A stretch of 41,602 nucleotides of DNA from Clostridia bacterium (lineage in GTDB: Bacteria > Bacillota > Clostridia > Oscillospirales > CAG-272). Both the position numbers and the translations under genes were made by a program. Of this stretch, positions 7,705 through 15,643 are shown one piece after another. The notes under the pieces are model-generated. The model was not told where the DNA came from. It searched no databases and saw only the letters and a program-made list of their open reading frames with translations. How positions within the stretch are numbered: the stretch's first letter is position 1; every line of letters begins with the position of its first letter. The DNA lies in NCBI GenBank assembly GCA_017532025.1, contig JAFXJX010000027.1, positions 1 to 41,602 of the forward strand. The letters are read 5' to 3'.

Positions 7705-8772
7705 TTATGAGATGAAAAGAGAAGCAATCAATTCCTCGCTATACTGATTGAGTGCGGTATAATCGGTGGCTTTCATGTAATAGGATTCAAGCTCGTCGTG
7801 TTGTTTTCCGATCTCGCTAAGCAGTGTTTGGGCAGAAAGGCAGAGAGAATCAATTTCTCGAAGCAGCGTTTTGTGAGAGGTGAGTGCGCCCTTACCGCGC
7901 TCGGGTAACATTCTGTCGAGGTTGATCATGCCGTCGCAGTGTTCTTCTCCTACCAGACGGGTGAAAAGAAGGGAGCTTTGGGGCAGAAAGATTGACTCGG
8001 TTTTCTCATCCACAGGGCGGATTGATTCATAAAATGATATCTTGTTTTGGAAGAGAATGCCTTTGAGAAGCTTAAAAAAGTATTCCGAATACACAACGCG
8101 GTCCTTGACTTGGATGACAGTTTGCGCCTGTGTTTCATAGCTCTTTAGATGTACGTAGCCCTTGACACCGAAGGCAGATGCGGGTTGTGTGATAACACAA
8201 GGGGCTTTTTCTTCTTTGATGCGGTGCTTTTCCAAGAAACGATGAATGATGGTTTCGGCGCGTTTTTGATCGAAAACAGATTCGGTGGCGATGGCAATGG
8301 CGTTTTCGATTTCGTAAACTGCCGCCATGAGAAGATACACGCGGCGGTAGGAGAGTGAGATACTTTGTGAAAGGTGTTGGATTTCTTCGGCGTGTATTTG
8401 AAGATCTGCGGGATTCCAAAAGGCAGTTAGGTTGACAAGGGAGTCCACAGCCCCCGGGCAGGTTGGCTCTGTGGCGTGGGGCGGTGTGCCGTCTAAAACA
8501 ACGGTTTTCAAAGAGGGAATGACAACGGCATCGAGCGAATCGGTGTCGGACGAGCAATAATAGCGCGTAACGTCAAGTTCTTTTTCTTCTGCCGTTTGGG
8601 CAATTTTTTTCATTAAGGTGGATTTGCCGCACCCCGGACCGCCTTTGATGATGTATTTGTTATAGGACGCAAACAGAGAGGGGAAGTAGCTGAGAAAGCC
8701 GCGGTGGGAATTCAAGGCGGCAAAATACGCGTTTTTTCGTTTGATTGTTTGGGGATGATCCAAAAAAGACAT
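7705..8772 (-). CDS. P-loop ATPase of the PRK06851 type, function unknown
   Basis: A 355-residue cytosolic NTPase. The Walker A loop GGPGCGKST is at about 44-52, followed by the family-typical stretch YYCSSDTDSLDAVVIPSL and VLDGTPPHATEP. The C-terminal third is helical and probably coiled. These features match an uncharacterised Firmicutes ATPase family whose substrate is unknown. GAGG stands 8 bases before the ATG, but both lie inside a 47-base hairpin that begins just past the upstream methyltransferase gene, so translation or read-through may be controlled. It may be co-transcribed with the methyltransferase and Ppx/GppA genes if that hairpin is read through. Confidence 0.75.
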   Translation of the reverse strand: MSFLDHPQTIKRKNAYFAALNSHRGFLSYFPSLFASYNKYIIKGGPGCGKSTLMKKIAQTAEEKELDVTRYYCSSDTDSLDAVVIPSLKTVVLDGTPPHATEPTCPGAVDSLVNLTAFWNPADLQIHAEEIQHLSQSISLSYRRVYLLMAAVYEIENAIAIATESVFDQKRAETIIHRFLEKHRIKEEKAPCVITQPASAFGVKGYVHLKSYETQAQTVIQVKDRVVYSEYFFKLLKGILFQNKISFYESIRPVDEKTESIFLPQSSLLFTRLVGEEHCDGMINLDRMLPERGKGALTSHKTLLREIDSLCLSAQTLLSEIGKQHDELESYYMKATDYTALNQYSEELIASLFIS

Positions 8773-8813
8773 ATACCGTACCTCACTTTTAAGTGTTGGT
8801 ACAGTATATGTCT
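8767..8813 (-). terminator. Long hairpin covering the RBS and start codon of the P-loop ATPase gene
   Basis: Nested inverted repeat: the arms AGACATATAC/GTATATGTCT, then GTACC/GGTAC, then CACTT/AAGTG around a two-base loop, with only one or two unpaired bases between blocks. On the minus strand it is followed by six T, which are the first codons (ATG TCT TTT TTG) of the next gene. It can therefore act as the terminator of the methyltransferase gene and also occlude the GAGG and ATG of the ATPase gene. Confidence 0.7.
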
Positions 8814-8832
8814 TTTGTATGTGTTTGGTTTT

Positions 8833-9603
8833 TCAGGAATTCTGCGCCAAAACAAAAAATGAAAGGATCGAGGCGGCGGATGCTGCTGAGAGAGATTCTT
8901 TGAACTCTCTGCCATATTCAATGCGAACGATCTCGTCTGCCATGGCGAGAAGCTCGGAGGCAAGACCGCGCTTTTCGCCACCGACAGCTAAAAGAAGCGG
9001 TTTTTTGAGATTGGCTTTTGTCATGGGGGTGGAATTGTCAAGGTCTGCCGCAACAAGTCGATAGCCATTCTCGCGGAAGAACTTGGCAGCATCGGTTTCA
9101 CTTTCGGCAACATAAACCGGCATTTCTTCACTGGCACCCGCCGAGGCGCGGCAGACAACGCCTGCTGCGCTCATCCAGTTGCGTTTGCCCACGATGATGC
9201 CGTCAACGCCTGCGGCGTAAAGTGATCTGAGCGCATAGCCGAAGTTGTAGGGGTCTTCGATGCCGTTGAGTAGCACGTAAAAGCCGTCTGTCGTGGGAAT
9301 ATCGGTAAGGACAGGTAGTGTGCGCTCGGACGTGAAGGTGAGAATGCCGCCGTGGGAAGAGCCGATGGCAAGCGAATCGATCTCTTCTTTGGAAACCTCT
9401 TCTATTTCAAAACTGTATTTTGCTGACATGGCGCGGATATAAGAAAGGTGGCCTTTGAGGTTTTTTTTGCGTGTTGTGTCAAACATCACTTTTTCGATTT
9501 TTCGGTCGCTGATGCCGCTTTCGATGCCGCGGATGACGGCACGAAAAGAGATCATGCCTTCCATGATATTGCTTTGACCAAAGCGCGATTCTTCTTTTTT
9601 CAT
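8833..9603 (-). CDS. TrmH/SpoU-family RNA 2'-O-methyltransferase
   Basis: A 256-residue SAM-dependent RNA ribose methyltransferase with the trefoil-knot (SPOUT) fold. Motif 1 is LLNGIEDPYNFGYALRSLYA, motif 2 is LLLAVGGEKRGL, and motif 3 lies in ESLSAASAASIL. The N-terminal ~100 residues resemble an RNA-binding substrate domain. The usual motif 3 is SLNVSVA; here the conserved Asn is replaced by Ser, so activity or specificity may differ. The likely target is rRNA or tRNA (RlmB/TrmH group), but which nucleotide is not deducible. The start overlaps the stop of the Ppx/GppA gene by four bases (ATGA), indicating translational coupling. Confidence 0.85.
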   Translation of the reverse strand: MKKEESRFGQSNIMEGMISFRAVIRGIESGISDRKIEKVMFDTTRKKNLKGHLSYIRAMSAKYSFEIEEVSKEEIDSLAIGSSHGGILTFTSERTLPVLTDIPTTDGFYVLLNGIEDPYNFGYALRSLYAAGVDGIIVGKRNWMSAAGVVCRASAGASEEMPVYVAESETDAAKFFRENGYRLVAADLDNSTPMTKANLKKPLLLAVGGEKRGLASELLAMADEIVRIEYGREFKESLSAASAASILSFFVLAQNS

Positions 9604-10499
9604 ATTTGTTTGTCCTTTTGTTTGATCTTCATAAAGTAGCCCTCTCGTGCGCCACCTGCAACAACCGTGAGCGTAGTAGCACCGAGCGTATCAAGAATGG
9701 CGAGAATCGCTGTGAGTGCTGTGGCAAAGGTGTGTGTGCGCTCGGGCAACAGGCGAATCAGGGTGAGTTTGGTTTCAAGATCCATATCAGTTACGCGTGA
9801 CAGAAGCTGTACAATTTCTTGGCGCGTGATGAGATAGACCGAATCGGTGGTAAAGTCTTTATGGAAAACATGGGCATGGAAACGGCAGAAAGCGCGCAAA
9901 GAGCCGCCCGTGGCGCAAACGGTATCGTTTTTTTGGGTGATGCCTGCATCCTTGGCAAGTGTTTGAGTGTGCAGGTAGATCTCTTTGAGCTCATTTTTGG
10001 TGGGGAGAATGTTTTTGACAAACTTGACATACATGGCAAGCGCGCCAACCGGAAGGGAAACGGCAAGGCTACATTGCGGTGCAACGATCTCGCAGCTGCC
10101 TCCGCCGATGTCGAGCAGGATCATGGCATCTTTTTGATCAGGAAGGGTTTTGCATACACCGTAATAGGAAAGAGCGGCTTCTTCCTCACCGCTGACAAGG
10201 TCGATTCTGTATGAGGTGCGCTTTTCAATTTCATCAATCACCTCTTGGTGATTGGAGGCGGCGCGCAGGGAAGCGGTGGCAAAGGGATAAAGTCTGTCTG
10301 CTCCCGTATTGCGTGCGATTTTATCATATTGCAACATAATATCGGCAAGAAGCGTGATACCTTCTTCGGTTAAGATACCGTTTTTGACATAGGAGATCAG
10401 CCCTGCGGCGGTGGATTTTCTTAAAAGAATCTCCCCTTCTTCGGAGAAGATTGTCATTTTGATGGTGTTGGAGCCGATGTCGAGAATGGCGTAGTTCAT
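9600..10499 (-). CDS. Ppx/GppA family phosphatase (exopolyphosphatase-like)
   Basis: A 299-residue cytosolic phosphatase of the ASKHA fold. N-terminal phosphate loop ILDIGSNTIKMTIF, then ATASLRAASN, the catalytic Glu motif LVSGEEEAALSYYG, and the second phosphate loop LLDIGGGSCEIVA are all present. It covers only the core domain, lacking the C-terminal HD-like region of long Ppx proteins. The family hydrolyses polyphosphate or pppGpp, so a role in the stringent response or phosphate metabolism is likely. It is first in an operon with the methyltransferase gene. GAAAGG precedes the ATG, within a small AAAGGATCCTTT palindrome. Confidence 0.88.
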   Translation of the reverse strand: MNYAILDIGSNTIKMTIFSEEGEILLRKSTAAGLISYVKNGILTEEGITLLADIMLQYDKIARNTGADRLYPFATASLRAASNHQEVIDEIEKRTSYRIDLVSGEEEAALSYYGVCKTLPDQKDAMILLDIGGGSCEIVAPQCSLAVSLPVGALAMYVKFVKNILPTKNELKEIYLHTQTLAKDAGITQKNDTVCATGGSLRAFCRFHAHVFHKDFTTDSVYLITRQEIVQLLSRVTDMDLETKLTLIRLLPERTHTFATALTAILAILDTLGATTLTVVAGGAREGYFMKIKQKDKQI

Positions 10500-10533
10500 G
10501 GTAAAGGATCCTTTCGGGTGGATTCATCAGGAT

Positions 10534-10562
10534 AGTATAACACAAAAAGCCGTCTTTCGCAA
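10534..10562 (-). promoter_or_regulatory. Sigma-A promoter of the Ppx/GppA operon
   Basis: TTGCGA and TATACT are spaced 17 bp apart on the minus strand, about 30 bases before the start codon. Confidence 0.55.
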
Positions 10563-10666
10563 GATTTTTTGCATATTTTGGCAAGGAACATGACGAAAAA
10601 GGACGAGCGGGCGGGCATATACATGAGGTGTGGGCTGAAAAGAATACTTGTTGGGAGGGATGCTGC

Positions 10667-11362
10667 ATATTCACAAGACTTTTTGTGAAGTTTATTTTTA
10701 TGTTTTTGCGTGTGGAGGAAAAACAGTCCTTTCCGCCGCCGCTTTCTGCCAAGGAAGAGAGGGAATGCTTTGCCGCCATGAAAGCGGGTAATATGGCAGC
10801 AAGGGAAAAACTGATTTTACACAATATGCGGCTTGTGGCGCATATTGTAAAAAAATACGGGCAGAATGAAGCAAACACCGAGGATCTGATTTCAATCGGT
10901 ACGATCGGGCTGATCAAGGCGATTGATTCCTTTAATCCCGCAAACGGCGCGCGCTTTGCGACCTATGCCGGGAAATGCTTGCAAAATGAAATTCTGATGC
11001 ATTTTCGCGCCAAAAAGAAAAACCGCTGTGAGGTTTCGATGCACGATACCATTGATGTGGATAAGGACGGCAATCCTTTGACTTATATGGATATTATCTG
11101 CTCGGACGAATCGGTTTCGGATGAGGTATTCAACCGCATTGCCAGCCGAAAAGCACTGATGCTTCTTCAAAGCTGTCTATCGGAGAGAGAACGCTATATC
11201 ATCACACGGCGGTATGGCATTGATAACACAAAACCGCTGACACAGCGCGAGCTTGCCGAGGAAATGGGAATCTCTCGCTCGTATGTCAGCCGTATTGAAA
11301 AATCGGCGCTTGAGAAGCTGTATGATGCCATGAATCTGCCCACCGAGACAGCGGATGTATAA
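10667..11362 (+). CDS. sigK: Sporulation sigma factor sigma-K (late mother-cell)
   Basis: Directs late mother-cell transcription during sporulation. Region 2 holds NMRLVAHIVKKY, EDLISIGTIGLIKAIDSF and RFATYAGKCLQNEILM; a linker VDKDGNPLTYMDI is typical of SigK; region 4 holds LTQRELAEEMGISRSYVSRIEKSALEKL. Upstream of FPPPLSAKEE lies a hydrophobic basic stretch (IFTRLFVKFIFMFLRVEEKQS) like the cleavable pro-sequence of pro-sigma-K. The start is uncertain. GGGAGG stands exactly 8 bases before an AUA codon at 10667, giving a ~20-residue pro-sequence. GTG 10628, GTG 10685 and ATG 10700 are the conventional alternatives but lack a ribosome-binding site, and the last two shorten the pro-sequence. 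The gene is not split by a prophage-like element. Confidence 0.88.
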   Translation: MFTRLFVKFIFMFLRVEEKQSFPPPLSAKEERECFAAMKAGNMAAREKLILHNMRLVAHIVKKYGQNEANTEDLISIGTIGLIKAIDSFNPANGARFATYAGKCLQNEILMHFRAKKKNRCEVSMHDTIDVDKDGNPLTYMDIICSDESVSDEVFNRIASRKALMLLQSCLSERERYIITRRYGIDNTKPLTQRELAEEMGISRSYVSRIEKSALEKLYDAMNLPTETADV

Positions 11363-11386
11363 ACAATTCGGATAACGGCATATATT
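11357..11386 (+). promoter_or_regulatory. Possible sigma-E/sigma-K type promoter
   Basis: GTATAAA and CATATATT are about 15 bp apart, loosely fitting the mother-cell pattern (ATA-type -35, CATA...T -10), just before a SPOCS-domain gene. The match is partial. Confidence 0.25.
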
Positions 11387-11415
11387 TATCAAAAATCTTA
11401 AAGGAGATATTGCTT

Positions 11416-12912
11416 GTGGAGTATCAGGAAAACCTTCAAAAAAAACGCGAGGTATCGCTTCGCACCGGGGATGGCGCGCAAGGTTTGCCGCTTGGGATGT
11501 TAGATATTTCGCGTGACTGTATTCTTCCCGATTCTTATGCGGATATCAAACGCATTTTAGCAGTCAGCGCCTCGCTTGTGCCGTCAAACGGTTACGTTGA
11601 GGGTGGTAAGGCGTTTTATGCGGGTGAGATTCTTTGCCGCGTTTTGTTTGTGAGCGATGAGGGCAAAAACTGCGCGGTGCAGTTTAACCTTGATTACGAG
11701 GGAACTGTCCCTCTCGGTTCGGCTGACGCAGAGTACACAGCGGCGTTTCTGCCGCTTCTTGAAAGTGTGAGCGCGCGCTCGGTCAATCCGCGCAAGGTTG
11801 GTATCAAGGCGAAGGTCAATCCCGGGCTGTTCACGTGGGAAAGGCGGGACGCTTCGGTGCGTTTCCCGGGTCAGCTGACGCGCGCGGATATTGAAAGCTT
11901 TGAGGAAAAAACTGAGGAGATTGACTATCTTTCTCTTTGGCACAAAACGGTGAGTGGCATTGAATCGGGGGATGATATCCGTGTGGAAGAGCCGATGGGC
12001 GCTGTGGGCGAGATTTTATTTTGTGACATTAGCTTTTCGGGTGTCAGATGTGATGCGAGAAAGGATGCCATTGCCGTGAACGCGACAGCGGACGTGACGG
12101 TGGCGTTTTGCGAGGAGGAAAGTGACGATTCCTCTCTTCGTTTTTTACATCATGCGATCTCGCTTTCTTCTTTGGTTCCTTGCGAGGGGGCTTGTGAAAA
12201 AGATCTTTGTTTTGCTTCTTTATACTGTGAAAAAATCTCCTGCGTGCCTGCCGAAAACGCGCAAGGGGAAAAGCGAACGATAGAGCTTGATTTTTCCTAC
12301 GGCATTCAAGCGGTATGCGAGTGCAGAGAAACACTATTTGGGGTGAAGGATCTCTATTCCACACGCTATGAATGCGAAAACACCGAGGGGGATATTCGCA
12401 TTTCGCGCCATGTAGGCAAACAGATTCTTTCGCATCGCTGTGTCAGGGAGGCTTCCTTTAAGGAAAACGGAACGGTGATGGGCATGATTCCTGCCGTGAA
12501 AGGCGTGTATTTGACGCTTGGCGACGACCGAAAGGGTATTGTGGAAGGTATGCTGCTCGCTTACGTTCTGATTTTGGAAGAGGATGGCAGTATGGTTTGT
12601 GAAACGGTTGATCTTCCGTTCTCGTTACCCACTGAGCTTTGTTTTGGCGAAAGACCGGAATGTTTTCTGCGCGCCATGCCCGAAAACGGAAAAGCAACGC
12701 TGATTGACGGAAAACTCACGGTGGAGATTCCGCTTACGGTAAATCTTTTGGCATGGGAGAACACAAGAGAGAGACTGATCTTTTCAAGCGAGGTGTATGC
12801 CGAAATCGCAAAGAGAGACGAATCTGCCTTACGGTGTATTTCCCCACAGCCAAAGAGTCACTTTGGGATATCGCCAAAAAATATAAAATATCAACCGACC
12901 GTCTTGTTCTGA
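11416..12912 (+). CDS. SPOCS-domain (DUF3794) spore-coat-type protein, frameshifted before its LysM domain
   Basis: The 498-residue frame contains repeated beta-rich segments (DCILPDSYADIKRILAVSASL, RPGQ/ADIES-type linkers, VKGVYLTLGD) that I read as SPOCS/DUF3794 modules, as in clostridial spore proteins related to SipL. In the intact family the protein ends in a LysM domain; here that domain lies in the -1 frame directly downstream, so the last ~25 residues (CISPQPKSHF...) are out-of-frame translation. The start is GTG 11416 with AAGGAG nine bases upstream; the TTG at 11410 is too close. It follows sigK by about 50 bases. Expected role: spore coat or morphogenesis in the mother cell (inference from family and context). 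Confidence 0.7.
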   Translation: MEYQENLQKKREVSLRTGDGAQGLPLGMLDISRDCILPDSYADIKRILAVSASLVPSNGYVEGGKAFYAGEILCRVLFVSDEGKNCAVQFNLDYEGTVPLGSADAEYTAAFLPLLESVSARSVNPRKVGIKAKVNPGLFTWERRDASVRFPGQLTRADIESFEEKTEEIDYLSLWHKTVSGIESGDDIRVEEPMGAVGEILFCDISFSGVRCDARKDAIAVNATADVTVAFCEEESDDSSLRFLHHAISLSSLVPCEGACEKDLCFASLYCEKISCVPAENAQGEKRTIELDFSYGIQAVCECRETLFGVKDLYSTRYECENTEGDIRISRHVGKQILSHRCVREASFKENGTVMGMIPAVKGVYLTLGDDRKGIVEGMLLAYVLILEEDGSMVCETVDLPFSLPTELCFGERPECFLRAMPENGKATLIDGKLTVEIPLTVNLLAWENTRERLIFSSEVYAEIAKRDESALRCISPQPKSHFGISPKNIKYQPTVLF

Positions 12913-12998
12913 CGGGTGGTGAAAACGGCGGAGTCGGTAGGCGGGCGTTGATTCTGCCGCCCAAAAGCAAGGAGATTTTCAGCGGCGTGATTTCCTGA
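12829..12998 (+). pseudogene. Out-of-frame LysM tail of the SPOCS-domain gene
   Basis: In the -1 frame relative to the upstream gene the sequence reads LTVYFPTAKESLWDIAKKYK, then IS, RLVLTGG and ALILPPK: a LysM core (SLWDIAKKYKIS, final ALILP) that binds peptidoglycan or coat glycans. Joining ESAL to TVYF restores a continuous protein if a single base is added near 12830. No ribosome-binding site or start precedes this segment. No slippery heptamer is visible, so a real indel or a sequence error is more likely than programmed frameshifting. Confidence 0.75.
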
Positions 12999-13074
12999 TT
13001 TTTTTGGCTTTTTTTGGCAATGACAGTATTTTCAAAGCATAAAATGCTTCTCTCGGTTTAGACTAAATCCGAAC

Positions 13075-13100
13075 GGCAAAACGTTTTGCCTTCTTTTTAT
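13075..13100 (+). terminator. Terminator after the SPOCS/LysM gene
   Basis: The palindrome GGCAAAACGTTTTGCC is followed by TTCTTTTTATT. It is a compact hairpin, the only T-rich terminator in this gap. Confidence 0.5.
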
Positions 13101-13138
13101 TCCGAGGAAAGGGTCTTTGCTCTTATAATAGCAAAGTG

Positions 13139-14212
13139 ATGTATAATATGCTGAGAAAAATCAAAAAGGTGTTCTGCTCAGCGCTTTGGCTGGTGCTTGT
13201 GATCACGGTGACGGTCTCGGCGCTTGTGCCGCACAAAAGTCCGAGTGTCTTCAGCACCGCCAAGTCGCAGGAGGCAGTGACAACGCAGGGCACCGAAGAA
13301 GTGTTTTACTGCCCGGGCGGTATGAGCTTTGGCGTGCGGATGGAGACCAAAGGGGTGCTTGTGGTCGGCTTTTCGCGCTCATCCAAGGGAGGGGAGTGTG
13401 CTGCCGAAAAAGCAGGGCTTTCCACCAAAGACGTGATCGAAAAGATCAATGGCAAGAGTGTGAATACCGTTGCCGAGGTGATTGGTTGCATTGAGGGTTG
13501 CGGCGGCAACAAGGTGACGCTTGAAGTGATGCGCGACGGAGACACGAAGACGGTTTCGTTTTTACCCGAAAAGGATGAATCGGGTATTTACCGCGCCGGT
13601 ATTTGGGTGAGAGATTCCACGGCGGGCATTGGTACGGTAACCTTAGTGAATGCCAAAACGGGGGAATTCTGGGGGCTTGGTCACGGCATTTGCGATAGCG
13701 ACACGGGTGTTTTGATGCCGCTTCTTCGCGGAAACGTGTATGACATATCGGTGGTTTCAATCAGAAAAGGGAAGGCAGGAGCGCCCGGAGAGTTGAAGGG
13801 CTATTTTTCTTCCGCGCTTTCAGGCATTCTGATGAAAAACACAGCCGCCGGGGTGTACGGTCGTTTCAGTGAATATGATGCATCATCGCTCACGCCCATG
13901 CCGCTTGCTAACCGTCAAGAGGTGAAAGAGGGAGATGCGACGATTCTTTGTACCCTAACAAACGGCAAGGTGAGCGAATACAGCGTTCGTATCGTCAAGA
14001 TCACAAACCCAAAAGGGGATGCCAAAAACTTCATTGTTGAAGTGACCGATCCACGCCTTTTGGAAGAAACCGGAGGTATCGTTCAGGGTATGTCGGGCTC
14101 CACGATTATCCAAAACGGGAAAATTGTGGGCGCTGTGACACACGTGATGGTGAATGACCCCACGAGAGGGTACGGGATCTTTATTGAAAATATGCTGAAT
14201 GCGACGGCGTGA
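13139..14212 (+). CDS. spoIVB: SpoIVB signalling serine protease (peptidase family S55)
   Basis: In sporulating Bacillus SpoIVB is secreted from the forespore and cleaves SpoIVFA, which starts pro-sigma-K processing. The 357 residues begin with a basic, hydrophobic membrane segment (about 7-30). A PDZ domain follows (GVLVVGFS...AAEKAGLSTKDVIEKINGKSV, about 70-140), then the S55 catalytic region with His in FWGLGHGI (about 182) and Ser in GMSGST (about 321). The usual GMSGSP has Thr instead of Pro here. ATG 13139 and ATG 13148 are both possible starts. No good sigma-A promoter precedes it (the TATAAT-like string at 13124 lacks a -35 box), consistent with forespore expression. Its last ~70 bases recur in degenerate form at 16861. 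Confidence 0.93.
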   Translation: MYNMLRKIKKVFCSALWLVLVITVTVSALVPHKSPSVFSTAKSQEAVTTQGTEEVFYCPGGMSFGVRMETKGVLVVGFSRSSKGGECAAEKAGLSTKDVIEKINGKSVNTVAEVIGCIEGCGGNKVTLEVMRDGDTKTVSFLPEKDESGIYRAGIWVRDSTAGIGTVTLVNAKTGEFWGLGHGICDSDTGVLMPLLRGNVYDISVVSIRKGKAGAPGELKGYFSSALSGILMKNTAAGVYGRFSEYDASSLTPMPLANRQEVKEGDATILCTLTNGKVSEYSVRIVKITNPKGDAKNFIVEVTDPRLLEETGGIVQGMSGSTIIQNGKIVGAVTHVMVNDPTRGYGIFIENMLNATA

Positions 14213-14214
14213 AG

Positions 14215-14258
14215 AAAAGGCAATATCATTCCGAAAAAACGGTTTGATATTGCCTTTT
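14215..14258. terminator. Terminator of spoIVB, shared with the convergent lipoprotein gene
   Basis: AAAAGGCAATATCA and TGATATTGCCTTTT form a perfect 14-bp stem with T on the 3' side on both strands. Confidence 0.8.
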
Positions 14259-14275
14259 GATCATTCATTTAATTG

Positions 14276-15643
14276 TTACTTGTATAAGTATGCTAACCAA
14301 TCTGCTTTTAATTCTTCATAGCCTTTGCCCAAAGCAGATTCGATATCTTGAGAGTGATAGGCGTCAAGCACTTTTTTGACACCGTACGTATCTACAAGAT
14401 AAAGAACAAGTGATGTTGCTTGATTGTATGAAAGTTCAGCTCCAACACCAGTATAATCTATTCCATTAACACGCTTGTAGGTATAAGCTATTGTATTATA
14501 AAAGTCAACATCCAATTCTGCTTTCGCATACAGATTTGTGTACAAGGGGAGATCAAATGTGCTGAGAAGATCAAATTTGCCTCCAAGAGCTATATAATCT
14601 TCGTATACATTTTTGCAAATAATTGCTGATTTATCTCCCGCAGCGGCATACTCATCGAAATAGCCTTGTTTTGCAACATTCATAATTTGAATATACGATA
14701 CTGCAATCTGCTCGTTAAATCCGAGAGTCTTTCCGAAGTAATTACAAAGTCCTTCGCTCAACCAAAGATTGTCGCTATCTCGACTACTACGTATACCTAA
14801 CGCGTGCATCGATTCGTGAAGAGCAGTTGAAAAATCATTGATGTACATGTTTCCCGAGGGATACCGGGTTTGTGAATATCCGCTACCGTCGAAGAGCATA
14901 TAATAATGAAATTCGCGGTTGGTATCAAGTCCTTCGTCCAATTCGTTTTCTTCAAGATAGTCGATCATTTCAAACAGTCCGGTGGTATTATAATAAAGAA
15001 GTTGGTGATATCCTGCAGGAATACTGGCACTAAAATCCTTGAAATAGTAAGTTACATTGCCAAAGGATATGATGTACTTATAGGTTGCGTTAGAGGAAAA
15101 ATTCATAGAGGAAAGAAAGGCTTCTACTTCCGGTGGATTGGTATACTCGACCTCTAAACCAAGTGACTTAAGATACGCAGTTTTATATTCGCAACGTTTG
15201 TCCAAATCCAATAGCGCTTCAACGCCGTATTCGTTATAAATAAAAGCGAATACTGCCTCTGCTACAGGAACAGATTTTGCTTTGTCATAGGTGAAAAAAT
15301 GATCGTATAACGTAAGGTAGGTCATATTGGCAGCATCAGAGAAAAACTCTTTTAAATTTTCCACTTGCTTTTCGTTCTCGTATGCAGCAAGACCGTAAGA
15401 AATCCATTCTTCACCGCTTGAGCGAAGCGATTCAAAAGGATCTTCGGGCTTTTCGGTTGGCGCTTCGGTCAAGTTGTCCTGAGTTGTCGGCTCTGTGTTT
15501 TTGGGTAAATCAGTTGTGGTTGGGGGTATGCTGTCCGAAGTAGACACGTTAGTGGTTGGCGGTGAATCGGGTGTGGTTGCACAGGATGCGAATAACACTG
15601 CCAACAATAAAAGAATAGTTATCAGATAAATTTTAGTTTTCAT
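14276..15643 (-). CDS. Secreted lipoprotein with a zinc-metalloprotease (HEXXH, gluzincin-like) domain
   Basis: The signal peptide ends in the lipobox LFASC with Cys 21, followed by a Thr/Pro-rich linker (about 22-66) that should span the cell wall. The folded part contains HESMH (276-280) and, 16 residues later, LSEGLCNYFG with Glu near 297, the zinc-ligand arrangement of gluzincin peptidases. Predicted role: a cell-surface metallopeptidase; its substrate is unknown. Its start overlaps the end of the XRE-TPR regulator gene by 11 bases, so the two are co-expressed. The pair lies between the two copies of the spoIVB 3' end, suggesting arrival or rearrangement as a unit. Confidence 0.78.
   Translation of the reverse strand: MKTKIYLITILLLLAVLFASCATTPDSPPTTNVSTSDSIPPTTTDLPKNTEPTTQDNLTEAPTEKPEDPFESLRSSGEEWISYGLAAYENEKQVENLKEFFSDAANMTYLTLYDHFFTYDKAKSVPVAEAVFAFIYNEYGVEALLDLDKRCEYKTAYLKSLGLEVEYTNPPEVEAFLSSMNFSSNATYKYIISFGNVTYYFKDFSASIPAGYHQLLYYNTTGLFEMIDYLEENELDEGLDTNREFHYYMLFDGSGYSQTRYPSGNMYINDFSTALHESMHALGIRSSRDSDNLWLSEGLCNYFGKTLGFNEQIAVSYIQIMNVAKQGYFDEYAAAGDKSAIICKNVYEDYIALGGKFDLLSTFDLPLYTNLYAKAELDVDFYNTIAYTYKRVNGIDYTGVGAELSYNQATSLVLYLVDTYGVKKVLDAYHSQDIESALGKGYEELKADWLAYLYK

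Noticed and set aside
13124..13129. TATAAT before spoIVB as a sigma-A -10 box
   Set aside because: No acceptable -35 box 16-18 bp upstream, and it sits in the loop of a TTTGCT/AGCAAA hairpin; sporulation-stage control is expected.
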